Shown here: one piece after another, positions 54,548 through 64,000 of the stretch
Position numbering within the stretch: position 1 is the first letter of the stretch
Layout of the letters: each line of letters opens with the position of its first letter
Source of the DNA: a candidate division KSB1 bacterium
Lineage (GTDB): Bacteria > Zhuqueibacterota > Zhuqueibacteria > Thermofontimicrobiales > Thermofontimicrobiaceae
Assembly (NCBI GenBank): GCA_034506395.1
Contig: JAPDPQ010000010.1
Location: 1 to 64,000, forward strand
DNA length: 64,000 nucleotides
Direction of reading: 5' to 3'
Position numbers and translations under genes: made by a program
Notes under the pieces: generated by a model
Databases searched by the model: none
Told to the model about the DNA's origin: nothing
Seen by the model: only the letters and a program-made list of their open reading frames with translations

Positions 54548-56542
54548 ATGCGTATCTCACGTTTGCTAATTAAACACAAATTCAAATTCAGCAGTCTGCT
54601 GATGATTTTTATCTTAAATCATCTTCTGTACTCATCAATTGGCATAGCGCAATATCCGCCATCCATCAAAGAATCGGCCAATGAACCAGTGAAATATATT
54701 GGCGAGCGCCAGCCTGATAAGCGATTTTTCGATGGCGGATTGCCTCATGCGGTTGGCGTGCATCATTACCAGGCGTTTCGGGCCAATCGGAGTCATCCAT
54801 CCGAAGGCGGCGAGGTCGGCTGGACATATAATCATCAGCCCTACTTGGCCTATTGGAAGGGTAAATTTTATTACCAATATTTGAGCAATTTGATCGCTGA
54901 GCATGATCCGCCAGGCAGGACTTTGCTGATGACTTCGGAAGATGGCCGCCACTGGTCCAATCCCGTTGTTATTTTTCCAGAGTACGATCTGCCAGAAATC
55001 AAAGGTGAAGATTATATCATTCCCGCGGGGACTAAAGCCGTCATGCACCAGCGCATGGGATTTTACGTGGCGCCCAATGGCCGATTGCTGACCTCGGGCT
55101 TCTATGGCTTTTGTGCCACGCCCCGGCATTCGCCAAACGCTGGGAACGGCCTGGGCCGCGTCGTTCGGGAAATTTATGAAGATGGCAGTTTCGGTCCGAT
55201 CTATTTTATCCGATACAATCGCCATGCTGGTTGGAATGAGACCAATACCAATTTCCCATTCTACAAAACGAGCAAAGATAAGGGATTTGTCCAAGCTTGC
55301 GAGGCCTTACTGAATGATAAATTGGTCACGCTGCAATGGTGGGAAGAAGATCGGGGAAAAGACGGATTTTATGTCATCGATCCAGGCGAGGTGGCAGGTG
55401 CGGATTATTTTTCAGCCAATGTGGTGACCTCCAAAGGGGCTGGCAAGGCGTTCTGCTTTTATGAACGGCCCGATGGCGTTATCGTTGGTTTGTGGAAAAA
55501 TCAATATTCTGCCCTGAGTCCCGACCGTGGGAAAACCTGGACCAAAATCGCCCAGAACAAAACGCTATGGACCTGCGGCGCCAAGACTTGGGGACAGAGG
55601 ACCGATGATGGGCGCTATGCCATTGTCCATGATCACTCGGCCACGCGTCGCAATCGGTTTCCGATGATTGTCATCACCAGCCACGATGGGCATCTTTTTG
55701 ACGATATGCTCTGCCTGCGAGGCGAAGTCCCGCCGCGGCGCTATCGAGGCATTCATAAAAATATCGGACCGCAATATTTTCGTGGCATCATCCCTGGGAA
55801 TGGCAATCCACCTGGCAATGAAATGTGGATCGTTTACAGCGTGAACAAAGAGGATATGTGGATCGCCAGGGTGACGACGCCAATTACAGGTAAGGTCAAA
55901 GAACATATTATTGAAGATTTTGAAACGGCGAGGTCTGAACTGGATTTATCGCAATGGAATCTTTATATCCCCATCTGGGCACCGATTAGTATTGTCAAAG
56001 ATCCTGCCACGAACACAAAATGTCTGGAATTGCGGGATGAGGAGCCCTATGATTATGCGCTGGCAGAACGCATTTTTCCAGAGAGCAAGGCGGTTGAAAT
56101 CAGCTTTCGATTCAATGCCAAGGATGTGCCCCAGGGATATGCGCTGGAGATCGAGGTGCAGGATCAACGGGGGACACGACCGATGTGCCTGCGCATCGAT
56201 AATAAGTGGCTCGCTGCGGATCATCGTGCCGTTGATCCGACCCCAGTCCGAATCGAATTAAATCGCTGGTATGATGTGACGCTTAAGTTTGATTGTGATG
56301 CCCAAAAATATGATGTCATTCTGGACGGGAAATTAGCCATTGCGGATATCCCTTTTGCTGAAAAAACTGAATCACTGGAACGAATCGTGTTCCGAACCGG
56401 GCCTTATCGGGGGTACGTTCCACCAGAGGTGGTGGACGAAGGCGCCCCGCGAGCGACTGGCCTGGATTCCGAAGATCTCCCCGGTGCGGATGAAAAATCG
56501 CCATTATGTCAGTTTTGGATCGATGATTTGAGAACGAGATGA
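54548..56542 (+). CDS. Secreted sialidase-like propeller with C-terminal sandwich domain
   Basis: 664 residues with a long signal segment (about 18-36). Residues about 50-450 carry repeated strand motifs of a propeller (LLMTSEDGRHWSNPVV, YSALSPDRGKTWTKI, IVITSHDGHLFDD), close to Asp-box sequences (SxDxGxxW). Residues 470-664 form a concanavalin-like sandwich (LRIELNRWYDVTLKFDCDAQ-like strands, ending QFWIDDLRTR). The arrangement fits exo-acting glycosidases of the sialidase superfamily, or newer rhamnosidase-type propeller families. The catalytic Tyr/Glu pair is not identified by eye. Confidence 0.72.
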   Translation: MRISRLLIKHKFKFSSLLMIFILNHLLYSSIGIAQYPPSIKESANEPVKYIGERQPDKRFFDGGLPHAVGVHHYQAFRANRSHPSEGGEVGWTYNHQPYLAYWKGKFYYQYLSNLIAEHDPPGRTLLMTSEDGRHWSNPVVIFPEYDLPEIKGEDYIIPAGTKAVMHQRMGFYVAPNGRLLTSGFYGFCATPRHSPNAGNGLGRVVREIYEDGSFGPIYFIRYNRHAGWNETNTNFPFYKTSKDKGFVQACEALLNDKLVTLQWWEEDRGKDGFYVIDPGEVAGADYFSANVVTSKGAGKAFCFYERPDGVIVGLWKNQYSALSPDRGKTWTKIAQNKTLWTCGAKTWGQRTDDGRYAIVHDHSATRRNRFPMIVITSHDGHLFDDMLCLRGEVPPRRYRGIHKNIGPQYFRGIIPGNGNPPGNEMWIVYSVNKEDMWIARVTTPITGKVKEHIIEDFETARSELDLSQWNLYIPIWAPISIVKDPATNTKCLELRDEEPYDYALAERIFPESKAVEISFRFNAKDVPQGYALEIEVQDQRGTRPMCLRIDNKWLAADHRAVDPTPVRIELNRWYDVTLKFDCDAQKYDVILDGKLAIADIPFAEKTESLERIVFRTGPYRGYVPPEVVDEGAPRATGLDSEDLPGADEKSPLCQFWIDDLRTR

Positions 56543-56584
56543 AACCATGGTTCCAAATTCTAAGGTAAGTGCCTATGATGAATT

Positions 56585-56670
56585 TCCAACGGATTTAAAC
56601 AACCCAACGGATATAATTTTGGATGTTTATCCGTTGGCTTCATCTATCCGTTGGGCAAAAAGAGAGAACG
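56585..56670. repeat. CCAACGGAT dispersed repeat, copy 2
   Basis: CCAACGGAT (twice), TTTATCCGTTGGCTTCATCT and ATCCGTTGGGCAAAAAGAG, related to 45797-45878. Both halves can form short hairpins. A further single CCCAACGGATAAAAG lies near 60122. Confidence 0.75.
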
Positions 56671-56769
56671 AGGGCAAATGGATCAGGAAAATACAAGGCA
56701 GCATTTCTTTGATCGTTCTTTTTTCGTGATCAAACTCTATTACTTCGAAAGCAATTAGCGGAGGTTTTG

Positions 56770-58389
56770 ATGAACCAGCTCAAAAAAAATTTTATTCTTT
56801 TTCTATTGGTTATCATACTTTCGGTTATGAATCTCAGTTGTCAGAATCAAACTGACAGATTTCATCCAGGCCTGGTCGGCGCTCATTTTGGGAATCCCGA
56901 TTTGACGGGAATCAAAGATTTTTCGCTGCTGGAAAACCTCAATCAAAGCTGGGGTGAGGCCAATGGTTTCAGCATGGAATGGTCTGGCATCTGGGAGGGG
57001 CTGGTAACGGCTCCAATCAGCGGTGAGGTCACATTTCATTTGTCAACCAACAAACATGCCTTCTTAAAGGTGGGGAATGCCATGCCAATTGAAGTGAGCG
57101 GCGAGGCCAATGAAGGAAGGCTGCTGCTGATGATGTGTAAAGGGGAGCGATATCCCATCGAATTGCGCTATCGGCATGAGGTGGATGGCGAGGGTTTTTT
57201 CAGCGTGCAGTGGAGCTGGAACGGGATGCCGAAATCGCAGATTGCTCCCCAATATCTGTTTCACACCTCAGAGCAAGCCAGCCATTGGAACTGGTTGATT
57301 GAGCCTGATCCGAAAACGATCGACCGCAGCCAGTTTATTACGATCTCTGCCAAACATGTGATCGTTTGTCATGAACCTGGCCTGTTTTTCGGCTGGCCAG
57401 CCAATAACGGCGTATGGCAGTGGGGCGACGAGATTCTGGTCGGATTGGTGAAGGCGCATTATAAGATGGATCGGTTGCACCATTCCCGAGATAAGTCGAG
57501 GCCGTCCTATTATTTGCTCGCCCGAAGCCTAGATGGTGGCGAGAGTTGGTCGTTGGAAGACCCAGAGAATTTCGCTGGCGACGGCGGCAAACCGATGTCA
57601 GTGAAAGATAAAATTCATTTCAGCCATCCCGATTTCGCCATGCGCTGCTGGGCCAATGAGTTTTTTGTCTCTTATGATCGGGGCAAAACCTGGCAAGGGC
57701 CGTTTTCGTTTCCCGACTTCGGCTTGAAGGAATTAACTTCCCGAACGGATTATCTGGTCATTAGCGAAGAGAGCTGTCTGTTCTTTTTGTCCGCGAAGGT
57801 GGAAAATGTGAGAGCCAGCCTGCAGGATCGGGCTTTTTGCGCCCGCACATCGGACGGCGGCAGAACATTTCAATTCTTATCGTGGATGACTGAAACCGAC
57901 ACGGTGCGTTCCGTCATGCCTTCGACGGTTCGGCTGGCCGATAACCATCTTGTTTCGGCGCTCCGTCGGCGTTACGATCCGACACCAATGCAAGGATATG
58001 CCCTACAAAAAAACTGGATCGATGTCTATCAATCGCTGGACAATGGTGCTTCATGGCAATTTCTAAGCAAAGTCGCTGATACTGATAATGGTAAGCGCAA
58101 TGGCAATCCGCCGAGTATGGTTCGGTTGAAAGATGGAAGGTTATGCGTCACTTATGGCTATCGGGGAATCCCGTACAGCATTCGTGCCCGGATTAGTGCG
58201 GATGAGGGCAAAACTTGGGGCAAGGAGATCATTCTTCGAGAAGACGCTCCAACCAACGATATCGGCTATACACGTTCTGTGGTCCGATCGGATGGCAAAG
58301 TGGTGACGATCTATTATTTCACCACTGAGCAGAATGTGGAGCAGCACATCGCAGCGACCATTTGGGATCCCGCTGGAATTAATCCGTAA
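56770..58389 (+). CDS. Secreted sialidase-family protein with N-terminal PA14-like domain
   Basis: 539 residues from the ATG at 56770 (GGAGG upstream). Signal with lipobox-like LSC near residue 25, possibly a lipoprotein. Residues about 50-170 resemble a PA14 sugar-binding domain (SGEVTFHLSTNKHAFLKV ... FFSVQWSWNG). At least five Asp boxes follow: SLDGGESW, SYDRGKTW, TSDGGRTF, SLDNGASW and SADEGKTW, the sialidase/BNR propeller signature. It probably removes a terminal acidic or substituted sugar. The typical sialidase Arg triad is not verified. Confidence 0.82.
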   Translation: MNQLKKNFILFLLVIILSVMNLSCQNQTDRFHPGLVGAHFGNPDLTGIKDFSLLENLNQSWGEANGFSMEWSGIWEGLVTAPISGEVTFHLSTNKHAFLKVGNAMPIEVSGEANEGRLLLMMCKGERYPIELRYRHEVDGEGFFSVQWSWNGMPKSQIAPQYLFHTSEQASHWNWLIEPDPKTIDRSQFITISAKHVIVCHEPGLFFGWPANNGVWQWGDEILVGLVKAHYKMDRLHHSRDKSRPSYYLLARSLDGGESWSLEDPENFAGDGGKPMSVKDKIHFSHPDFAMRCWANEFFVSYDRGKTWQGPFSFPDFGLKELTSRTDYLVISEESCLFFLSAKVENVRASLQDRAFCARTSDGGRTFQFLSWMTETDTVRSVMPSTVRLADNHLVSALRRRYDPTPMQGYALQKNWIDVYQSLDNGASWQFLSKVADTDNGKRNGNPPSMVRLKDGRLCVTYGYRGIPYSIRARISADEGKTWGKEIILREDAPTNDIGYTRSVVRSDGKVVTIYYFTTEQNVEQHIAATIWDPAGINP

Positions 58390-58533
58390 GGATTTTATGA
58401 TATTCCCCCTTTGAAATGGACAAAAGAAATATCCTCCAATCTGTAAATAGAGGGTCAGAGAGATGTTAGCTAATTCAGAATTTTTTGCCGAACAACGAGT
58501 TCAGTTTTTGATAAGAGTTATCGGAAAAGAATT

Positions 58534-60099
58534 ATGAGCCCAACCACATATTGGAACAAAAAATTAGATGTTGTTATGCCCGTTTCCCGGCGCGACTTTA
58601 TCAAAGCCTCAACCATGGCAGCCTTGGGTTTTCATCTCATCGGTTGCAGCAGATCTGCTCGCAAGCCCAACTTGCTATTCCTCTGGACCGATGAGCAACG
58701 GGCAGATACGATGGCGCTCTATGGCAATCGCAAAATTCATGTGCCCAATCTCAACAAGCTTGCTAGCGAGAGTATTGTGTTTGGAAAGGCGTATGTGACC
58801 CAGCCTGTATGCACACCTTCCCGTTCTACGGTTATGACGGGGCTTTGGCCACACACCAATGGTTGCACGGAAAATAATATCTCGCTACGCAAAGAAATTC
58901 CCTGTCTCCCAGAGTTGTTGAATGATCCTGATTACCGCACTGGTTATTTCGGCAAGTGGCATCTCGGCGATGAGGTGTTTGCCCAGCATGGGTTCGAGGA
59001 GTGGGAGAGCATTGAAGATATCTACTGGGAATATTTCAGTGAGGGACGGGATCGCAATGCCAAAAGCAGTTATGCCGAGTACCTTCTATCATTAGGCTAT
59101 CAGCCCGATCGAGAGCGCGGCGATTTTTCGCGGGATTTTGCCTCACGACTGCCGTTGGAGCATTGCAAGCCCAAATTTCTGGAGCAAAGGGCGTGCGATT
59201 TTTTAAGACGACATCGTCGCGAACCATTCATGCTATATGTCAATTTCTTGGAGCCGCATCCGCCTTTCTTTGGCCCATTAAATGATGAACATGATCCGAG
59301 TGAGATTGATCTTCCGCCTAATTTCGATGACCCTTTGGAGGAGGACGAACCTCTGCGCTATCGCTTAATCCGACACAAGATTTACCAGAGCGGTTATAAG
59401 GGCAAGGAATTGCGGACCGAGGAGCAATGGCGAAGACTTGTAGCGAATTATTGGGGATTGATCACACAAGTGGATTTGAGCATCGGCGCGATTCTCGCCG
59501 AGTTAGAGCGGTTGGGATTAGCGGAGAATACGATTGTGATATTTACCAGCGATCATGGCGATATGATGGGCGCTCATCGCTTGCTCAACAAGACCGTCAT
59601 GTACGAAGAGTCTGTGCGCGTGCCCTGGCTGATGCGCATCCCCCAGCAGGGAAGACGGCAGCGCTTCATTCAAAATCCCGTCAGCCATATCGATCTGGTG
59701 CCGACGTTGTTAGAATTAATGGGCCAAAAGATTCCTGAAAATTTGCAAGGCAAAAGCCTAATGCCTCTGATAAAAGACAATCAGGTTCACCAGCAGGATG
59801 TCTTCATCGAATGGAATCCAAAGCGAAGAGGCGAAGAGAGCTATCCCGCGTTGCCCGGCATTTCAATCCAAGATGTGAAGCGGGCAGAAAGAGCTGCAAT
59901 CCGGACCGTTATTACGCCCGATGGCTGGAAGCTCTGTTGGAGCGATCAGGATAAATGCCAGCTATTTGATCTGAACAAAGATCCGCTGGAAACGACCAAC
60001 CTGTATTATCGATATGGGTACGAAGAGGAGAAAAAGCGGTTGAAGAATAAGGTTGTGAGCTGGCAGGAACAAGTGCGGGATAATATTTCTTTGGAATGA
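58534..60099 (+). CDS. Sulfatase 2 (formylglycine-type), Tat/lipoprotein
   Basis: 521 residues. The start at 58534 is assumed; an ATG at 58576 gives MPVSRRDFIKAS, a better Tat signal start. SRRDFIKA and lipobox LIGC are close together. C93-T-P-S-R is the maturation motif (CxPxR with Ser), GKWHLGDE and FTSDHGDMMGAHRLL match the family, and DEQRADTMALYGNRK suits heparan/choline-sulfatase-like S1 subfamilies. It lies between a sialidase-like gene and a phosphoesterase gene. Confidence 0.92.
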   Translation: MSPTTYWNKKLDVVMPVSRRDFIKASTMAALGFHLIGCSRSARKPNLLFLWTDEQRADTMALYGNRKIHVPNLNKLASESIVFGKAYVTQPVCTPSRSTVMTGLWPHTNGCTENNISLRKEIPCLPELLNDPDYRTGYFGKWHLGDEVFAQHGFEEWESIEDIYWEYFSEGRDRNAKSSYAEYLLSLGYQPDRERGDFSRDFASRLPLEHCKPKFLEQRACDFLRRHRREPFMLYVNFLEPHPPFFGPLNDEHDPSEIDLPPNFDDPLEEDEPLRYRLIRHKIYQSGYKGKELRTEEQWRRLVANYWGLITQVDLSIGAILAELERLGLAENTIVIFTSDHGDMMGAHRLLNKTVMYEESVRVPWLMRIPQQGRRQRFIQNPVSHIDLVPTLLELMGQKIPENLQGKSLMPLIKDNQVHQQDVFIEWNPKRRGEESYPALPGISIQDVKRAERAAIRTVITPDGWKLCWSDQDKCQLFDLNKDPLETTNLYYRYGYEEEKKRLKNKVVSWQEQVRDNISLE

Positions 60100-60245
60100 A
60101 AGTAGCGTTTGATAGTTTTTCCCAACGGATAAAAGTCAAATCGAAACGATCGAATGACAAATAATTTTCTTTTAATGAAAAATGCTCAAATTCCAAATTT
60201 CTGGATTCAACGATCAATTTGGGACATTTACACAAAAATAAAGCC

Positions 60246-61130
60246 ATGAAATCGAGCATAAGAATTATCGCACTGATTGTTCTTATTCTGTTCTGTGCAA
60301 ATTTCAAAGGATATAGAGAGAACAATTTCTTCGCTGATTTTCAAGCAATCATAATTTCTGATACGCATATTAGCAATGATGAATCCAAGGATAAACGACT
60401 GGCACAGTTGATCGATCGAATCAATAATGATGAATTTCACTCAGTGGCGCTGCTGTTTATTACAGGTGATTTGGTTGCCTGCGTTTATGGCAACAAAGAG
60501 CCAGGGGTCCCCGATGAATCGAACAATCGCATTAAAAAATTGCAAATGATTTTGGGTGAGCTCAAAATTCCGTATTACTTGATTTTGGGGAACCATGATT
60601 ACCGTTTCAACCGCAGTAGCAATTCAGATCGCTCTTTTTCCCTCCAAGAAATCGAGCGAATGGAAGCTATTTGGAAAAGAGATAGCGGCATCGAGCCGTA
60701 TGGTGCTGTTGAGTATCAAGGATGGAAATTTATCTGCCTGAACAGCATGAGGGGACGCTATTTAAATCGCCATTTTGACGGCGAGCAACTGGACTGGTTG
60801 GAGGCTCAACTGATGGATGAACTGCCCACAATCCTTTTATTTCACCACCCATTGAAAACCGATCATCGGAGGATCTGGTGCAAGTCGAAGGATCTCATAA
60901 CTCCAGAAAACGAGCCTCGCTTTTTTTCCCTTCTGGAAAACCACAAGTTTCAAATCAAAGCTATTTTTGTGGGGCATGGTCATCGCTGGGTGATGGATAC
61001 GCTATTTGGCAAAATAAAGGTTTTTGAGACAGATTCCTTCGGCGAATCAAAGGGATTGCTGTTTTATTTGGTTGAATTGGATCATCGTTCTTTTAACCTT
61101 CGGACCACAAAATTTAAAACAATAAAATAA
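60246..61130 (+). CDS. Secreted calcineurin-like metallophosphoesterase
   Basis: 294 residues from the ATG at 60246, which opens a signal peptide (SSIRIIALIVLILFCANF). Motifs in order: ISDTHIS (D-x-H), LFITGDLV (GD), LILGNHDYRF (GNHD) and LFHHPLKTD with FVGHGHRW (GH-x-H). This is the full metal site of calcineurin-like phosphoesterases. Substrate unknown. Flanking sulfatases suggest desubstitution of a phosphorylated glycan or recovery of phosphate. Confidence 0.85.
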   Translation: MKSSIRIIALIVLILFCANFKGYRENNFFADFQAIIISDTHISNDESKDKRLAQLIDRINNDEFHSVALLFITGDLVACVYGNKEPGVPDESNNRIKKLQMILGELKIPYYLILGNHDYRFNRSSNSDRSFSLQEIERMEAIWKRDSGIEPYGAVEYQGWKFICLNSMRGRYLNRHFDGEQLDWLEAQLMDELPTILLFHHPLKTDHRRIWCKSKDLITPENEPRFFSLLENHKFQIKAIFVGHGHRWVMDTLFGKIKVFETDSFGESKGLLFYLVELDHRSFNLRTTKFKTIK

Positions 61131-61186
61131 TCAACAAGAAAATTGAAAGATTTTGATTCAAAAGGTATCTATCAAGAGGAGAGGCA

Positions 61187-62551
61187 TTGAAACGAAGAGA
61201 TTTTTTGAAGCACACAGTTCAGGCGTGCGCTGGAATCGCTTTTGGCTCGATAATTTTCTGCTGCCAGAAGCGCCAAAAACGAGCTCCCAATATCCTCATC
61301 TTTGTCTCTGATGATACAGGCTGGAATGATGTGGGGTATCATAACCCAGAAATCAAAACGCCGAACATCGATCGGCTGGCGCGACAGGGGGTGGAGCTAG
61401 ACAATTTTTATGTCAGTCCAGTTTGTTCGCCAACCCGTGCTGCACTGTTGACGGGTCGTCCACCCAGTCGCTTTGGAATTTTAGGTCCAATTGCGGGGAG
61501 AAGCGAATTGGCATTGCCAAAGGGGACAATGACCCTGGCAGAATTGCTGCGCCAGCATGGCTATCAAACGGCCATCACCGGCAAATGGCATCTCGGCTTA
61601 AAGCCTGAACTTGGTCCCAGACAATATGGGTTCGATTATTCCTACGGCTATTTTCATGGTCAGCTTGATCAATTCACTCATATCTATAAAAACGGCGACC
61701 GAACCTGGCATCGCAACGACCAATTCGTGGACGAGGATGGCCACGCCACGGATCTGATTACGAACGAGGCAATTCGGTTCATTAGGGAGCTTCGGGATGA
61801 AACCCGACCGTTCTTTTTATATGTGCCGTTCAGCGTCCCCCATTTTCCAGTGCAAGAGGAGAAGCGCTGGGAAGAGATGTATTCACAGATCGAAAACGAG
61901 TGTCGTCGGCTGTATGCCGCTTCGATGACCCACATGGATGATGGCATGGGACAAATTCTAGCTGTTATCGAGGAAGAAGGTCTAGCGGACGATACGTTGG
62001 TGATCTATTTTAGCGATAATGGGGGTCAGGAGAGTTGGAGCGCCGGCCCCGATTATTATGGAGGGAAGTTTCGCCCTTGCGACCAACTCGGCGACAATCG
62101 TCCCCTGAGGGGCTGGAAAGGCGAATTATATGAGGGTGGCATCCGCGTTCCAGCAGCGGTCTATTGGAAAGGACGCCTGCAACCAAGACAGGTAACCGAA
62201 GTGATAGCGGTACAAGATCTATATCCCTCCATCGCCGATTTGGTCGGCGCAGAAATATCCTCTGATTGGCCTATCGAGGGCATGGACATTTGGCAAGCTT
62301 TGAATGGCGGTGCGCTTCCGCCCCGGGTTTTGTACTGGCGCACAAAAGGGCAGTTTGCTGTGCGAAGAGGAAACTGGAAATTGATTCACACTGGAGAATC
62401 ACTCGAGAGAGGCGAGCAAGAGCTGTTCGATCTGGCGCAGGATCCGTTCGAACAAGATAATTTAATCACGCAATGGCCAGCAATGGCGAATGAATTGATG
62501 GGAGAATTGTTAAAGCAAGCGTCTCTGGATACCATTTATGAAGGAAAATGA
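61187..62551 (+). CDS. Sulfatase 3 (formylglycine-type)
   Basis: 454 residues beginning with TTG at 61187, strongly supported by AGAGGAGAGG just upstream. The N-terminus (KRRDFLKHTVQACAGIAFGS) is Tat-like, with Cys residues (FCC) that could be a lipobox. C80-S-P-T-R is the maturation motif. DDTGWNDVGYHN, GKWHLGLKPE, FYVSPVCSPTRAALLTG, and EGGIRVPA match arylsulfatase B/GalNAc-4-sulfatase-like S1 enzymes. Third sulfatase of the window and not closely similar to the other two. Confidence 0.93.
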   Translation: MKRRDFLKHTVQACAGIAFGSIIFCCQKRQKRAPNILIFVSDDTGWNDVGYHNPEIKTPNIDRLARQGVELDNFYVSPVCSPTRAALLTGRPPSRFGILGPIAGRSELALPKGTMTLAELLRQHGYQTAITGKWHLGLKPELGPRQYGFDYSYGYFHGQLDQFTHIYKNGDRTWHRNDQFVDEDGHATDLITNEAIRFIRELRDETRPFFLYVPFSVPHFPVQEEKRWEEMYSQIENECRRLYAASMTHMDDGMGQILAVIEEEGLADDTLVIYFSDNGGQESWSAGPDYYGGKFRPCDQLGDNRPLRGWKGELYEGGIRVPAAVYWKGRLQPRQVTEVIAVQDLYPSIADLVGAEISSDWPIEGMDIWQALNGGALPPRVLYWRTKGQFAVRRGNWKLIHTGESLERGEQELFDLAQDPFEQDNLITQWPAMANELMGELLKQASLDTIYEGK

Positions 62552-62771
62552 AAACTTGCCATTAAGATCGGCGAAAAAAACGGGCAGAGAGTGCCTTGCG
62601 CAGTCCGAAACAAAATTCTAATTGTCTGTTATCGTGATGGATCTTGTTTCGTTGACTTACTTACCATTTCTAAAAATATCGATCAAGCCGAGGAATCAAT
62701 AAATGATTCTGAAATTAGGTATGACCCATTCAGGATGCCATTGAACTGAATAACACAGGAGTTTTGATTTG
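62552..62771. other. Intergenic region with no recognised feature
   Basis: 220 bp between sulfatase 3 and the next plus-strand gene. Confidence 0.3.
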
Positions 62772-64000
62772 ATGAATTATGAAATTGTTCATGCTATCGT
62801 CTGCTTGTTGCTTGCAATATTTTTTCAAATCGCTCCGCTTTCTGCTCAAACCATAGTTTTATGGACGTTCGACGAGCCGCAGGGGGGGTATCCCAGCACA
62901 GTGCTCAGCGATCATGGCCCCAATGATTACCCGCTGGTTATCGGTCTTGGGGGGCAAATTGTTGAAGGAAAATTTGGCAATGCCCTAGAGCCGATTGAAC
63001 ATCCAGATCGGGCTCTGGTGATCGAGCGGTTGAAGCAATATACCGCATCATTTGATGAAGATGAAGGAATTTTATTCGGCCTAAGAACATTGCCTATACC
63101 TGAAGGCAGAACCGTCGAGCCGATGAGCTGGCTCAATGCCAATTTCTGCGCACTGATGACCAGCGGAGAGATGCATCTGCGCAAAGAGGTTGGTTTCATC
63201 CAGCCCACCAAAACAGCGCTAAATTTGGGAGACTTCGATTGGACGATTGAATTTTGGTTTTTGCCAACTCGCATCACTGATGAGGCTGGTGTCGTGTTTG
63301 AAATCGGTCAAGGACCCAGAGGGGAAAATGATTTTGTTACCCGACTGGTTCTGAATGCGGACCAAAAAAGTTTTTCTCTTTTGAATCAGCCTTCGGGAAC
63401 AAACCTCACTATTCCATCGGATGGTCAAGCCCTCAATCCCGCTTCCAAGCGATGGCAGCATCTGGCGTTTGTTTATTCCGCAAGACAGCAGCAGATTGTG
63501 CATTTTGTCAATGGCAAAAAACAGCGCCTCCCCGAAAAATGCCAATTAAAGGCGTTGAATCGAGGCGATGAGGATTATTTCACCATCGGTCGAGATGGGA
63601 AGTGGCGGCGTCCGCTCCAGGGTAGGATCGATGAGTTGCGGTTTTCATTGGGAAAAATATATCAAAAAAACTTCATCCCACCAGGCAGCTTTGCCGAGCC
63701 GCAGGCGCAAATCATTCTGAAAACTGGACCGCGGCTGATCTTCGCTGATAAAGAGATACTAACTCCTGTGCCGCTGGATGATCGAAAATACCTATTTATC
63801 GACGATGCCATTGTGGAGAAAATGGAGAACATCACTTTTAGCGTCAATCCGCCCCGTGTGATGGAATGCGTGATCGACAGCATTGAGGGCCCGTTCCGAA
63901 AGCACGTCAGCATTATTGAGGATGAAAATGGGCTAATTCGCATGTATTACGGTGGTCCAGACGATTGGCTTGAGGTGCGCACTTCACGGGATGGTATTCA
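62772..64000 (+). CDS. Secreted LamG plus glycosidase-like propeller protein, 3' end outside window
   Basis: The frame is open from the ATG at 62772 (AGGAG about 10 bases upstream) to the window end, at least 409 codons. Signal peptide about 1-26 (cleavage after PLSAQ). Residues about 155-300 are a LamG/concanavalin-like domain (WTIEFWFLPTRITDEAGVVF, WQHLAFVYSARQQQ, GRIDELRFS). From about residue 337 a propeller domain starts with YLFIDDAIVEKMENITFSVN, the same opening as HLFIDDYLIES of the protein at 22149, and IRMYYGGPDDWLEVRTSRDG follows. The end of the gene, and so the catalytic half, is missing. Confidence 0.82.
   Translation, partial: MNYEIVHAIVCLLLAIFFQIAPLSAQTIVLWTFDEPQGGYPSTVLSDHGPNDYPLVIGLGGQIVEGKFGNALEPIEHPDRALVIERLKQYTASFDEDEGILFGLRTLPIPEGRTVEPMSWLNANFCALMTSGEMHLRKEVGFIQPTKTALNLGDFDWTIEFWFLPTRITDEAGVVFEIGQGPRGENDFVTRLVLNADQKSFSLLNQPSGTNLTIPSDGQALNPASKRWQHLAFVYSARQQQIVHFVNGKKQRLPEKCQLKALNRGDEDYFTIGRDGKWRRPLQGRIDELRFSLGKIYQKNFIPPGSFAEPQAQIILKTGPRLIFADKEILTPVPLDDRKYLFIDDAIVEKMENITFSVNPPRVMECVIDSIEGPFRKHVSIIEDENGLIRMYYGGPDDWLEVRTSRDGI

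Overview
The window looks like a metagenome-derived chromosome segment from a Gram-negative, free-living polysaccharide degrader of the Fibrobacteres-Chlorobi-Bacteroidetes side of the tree, perhaps a KSB1- or Calditrichota-like lineage. This rests on one classic type IX secretion sorting domain (the NYPNPFN motif near 18950), a TonB-dependent receptor with an N-terminal carboxypeptidase-like domain, Tat/lipoprotein-type sulfatases, FG-GAP and beta-helix surface proteins, and intergenic regions full of short inverted repeats. The taxon is an inference. No rRNA, tRNA or marker gene was found.

Region 1 (1-2700) is AT-rich. It holds the tail of an IS3-type transposase and a minus-strand cassette: a frameshifted membrane-anchored lysozyme-like gene, a secreted seven-cysteine peptide with a very strong ribosome binding site, an intrinsic hairpin, and an NHL-type beta-propeller gene. 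Region 2 (2883-8018, minus strand) is an RND efflux pair, with the adaptor and pump genes separated by about 600 bp of repeats. Region 3 (9008-13866) has a homocysteine methyltransferase, a 3 x 91 bp tandem repeat, a Clp1-like P-loop kinase, a radical SAM protein and a TetR regulator. A clear promoter and two tandem palindromic operators lie about 500 bp upstream of the TetR gene.

Region 4 (14322-46690, all plus strand) is a large catabolic locus. It encodes a TonB receptor without SusD, secreted propellers and beta-helix proteins, a PhoD-like phosphoesterase, a DapA-family aldolase, and a glycosidase-like propeller. It also has two sodium:solute symporters, an IdnO-like gluconate 5-dehydrogenase, a sulfatase, a split transketolase, a PdxA2-like dehydrogenase, a bicupin, two UroD-fold proteins, a GntP permease and a NagB deaminase. 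Together these suggest surface breakdown of a sulfated, acid-sugar- and possibly amino-sugar-containing glycan, symport of the (oligo)saccharides or sugar acids, and oxidation to triose phosphates.

Region 5 (46770-52770) has a decayed gene fragment and an ion-transport set: an SLC13 permease with RCK_C domains, a P2-type ATPase and a polytopic membrane protein. Region 6 (53073-64000) resumes glycan degradation with an acetyl-xylan-esterase-like hydrolase, two sialidase-like propellers, two more sulfatases, a metallophosphoesterase, and a LamG/propeller protein that runs off the window end.

The intergenic spaces hold at least four families of small dispersed repeats. Some have terminal inverted repeats and resemble non-autonomous mobile elements (MITEs). 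The most unusual elements are the cysteine-peptide cassette, the TetR operator pair, the acid-sugar locus with an incomplete pathway and paired UroD-like proteins, and the repeat families.
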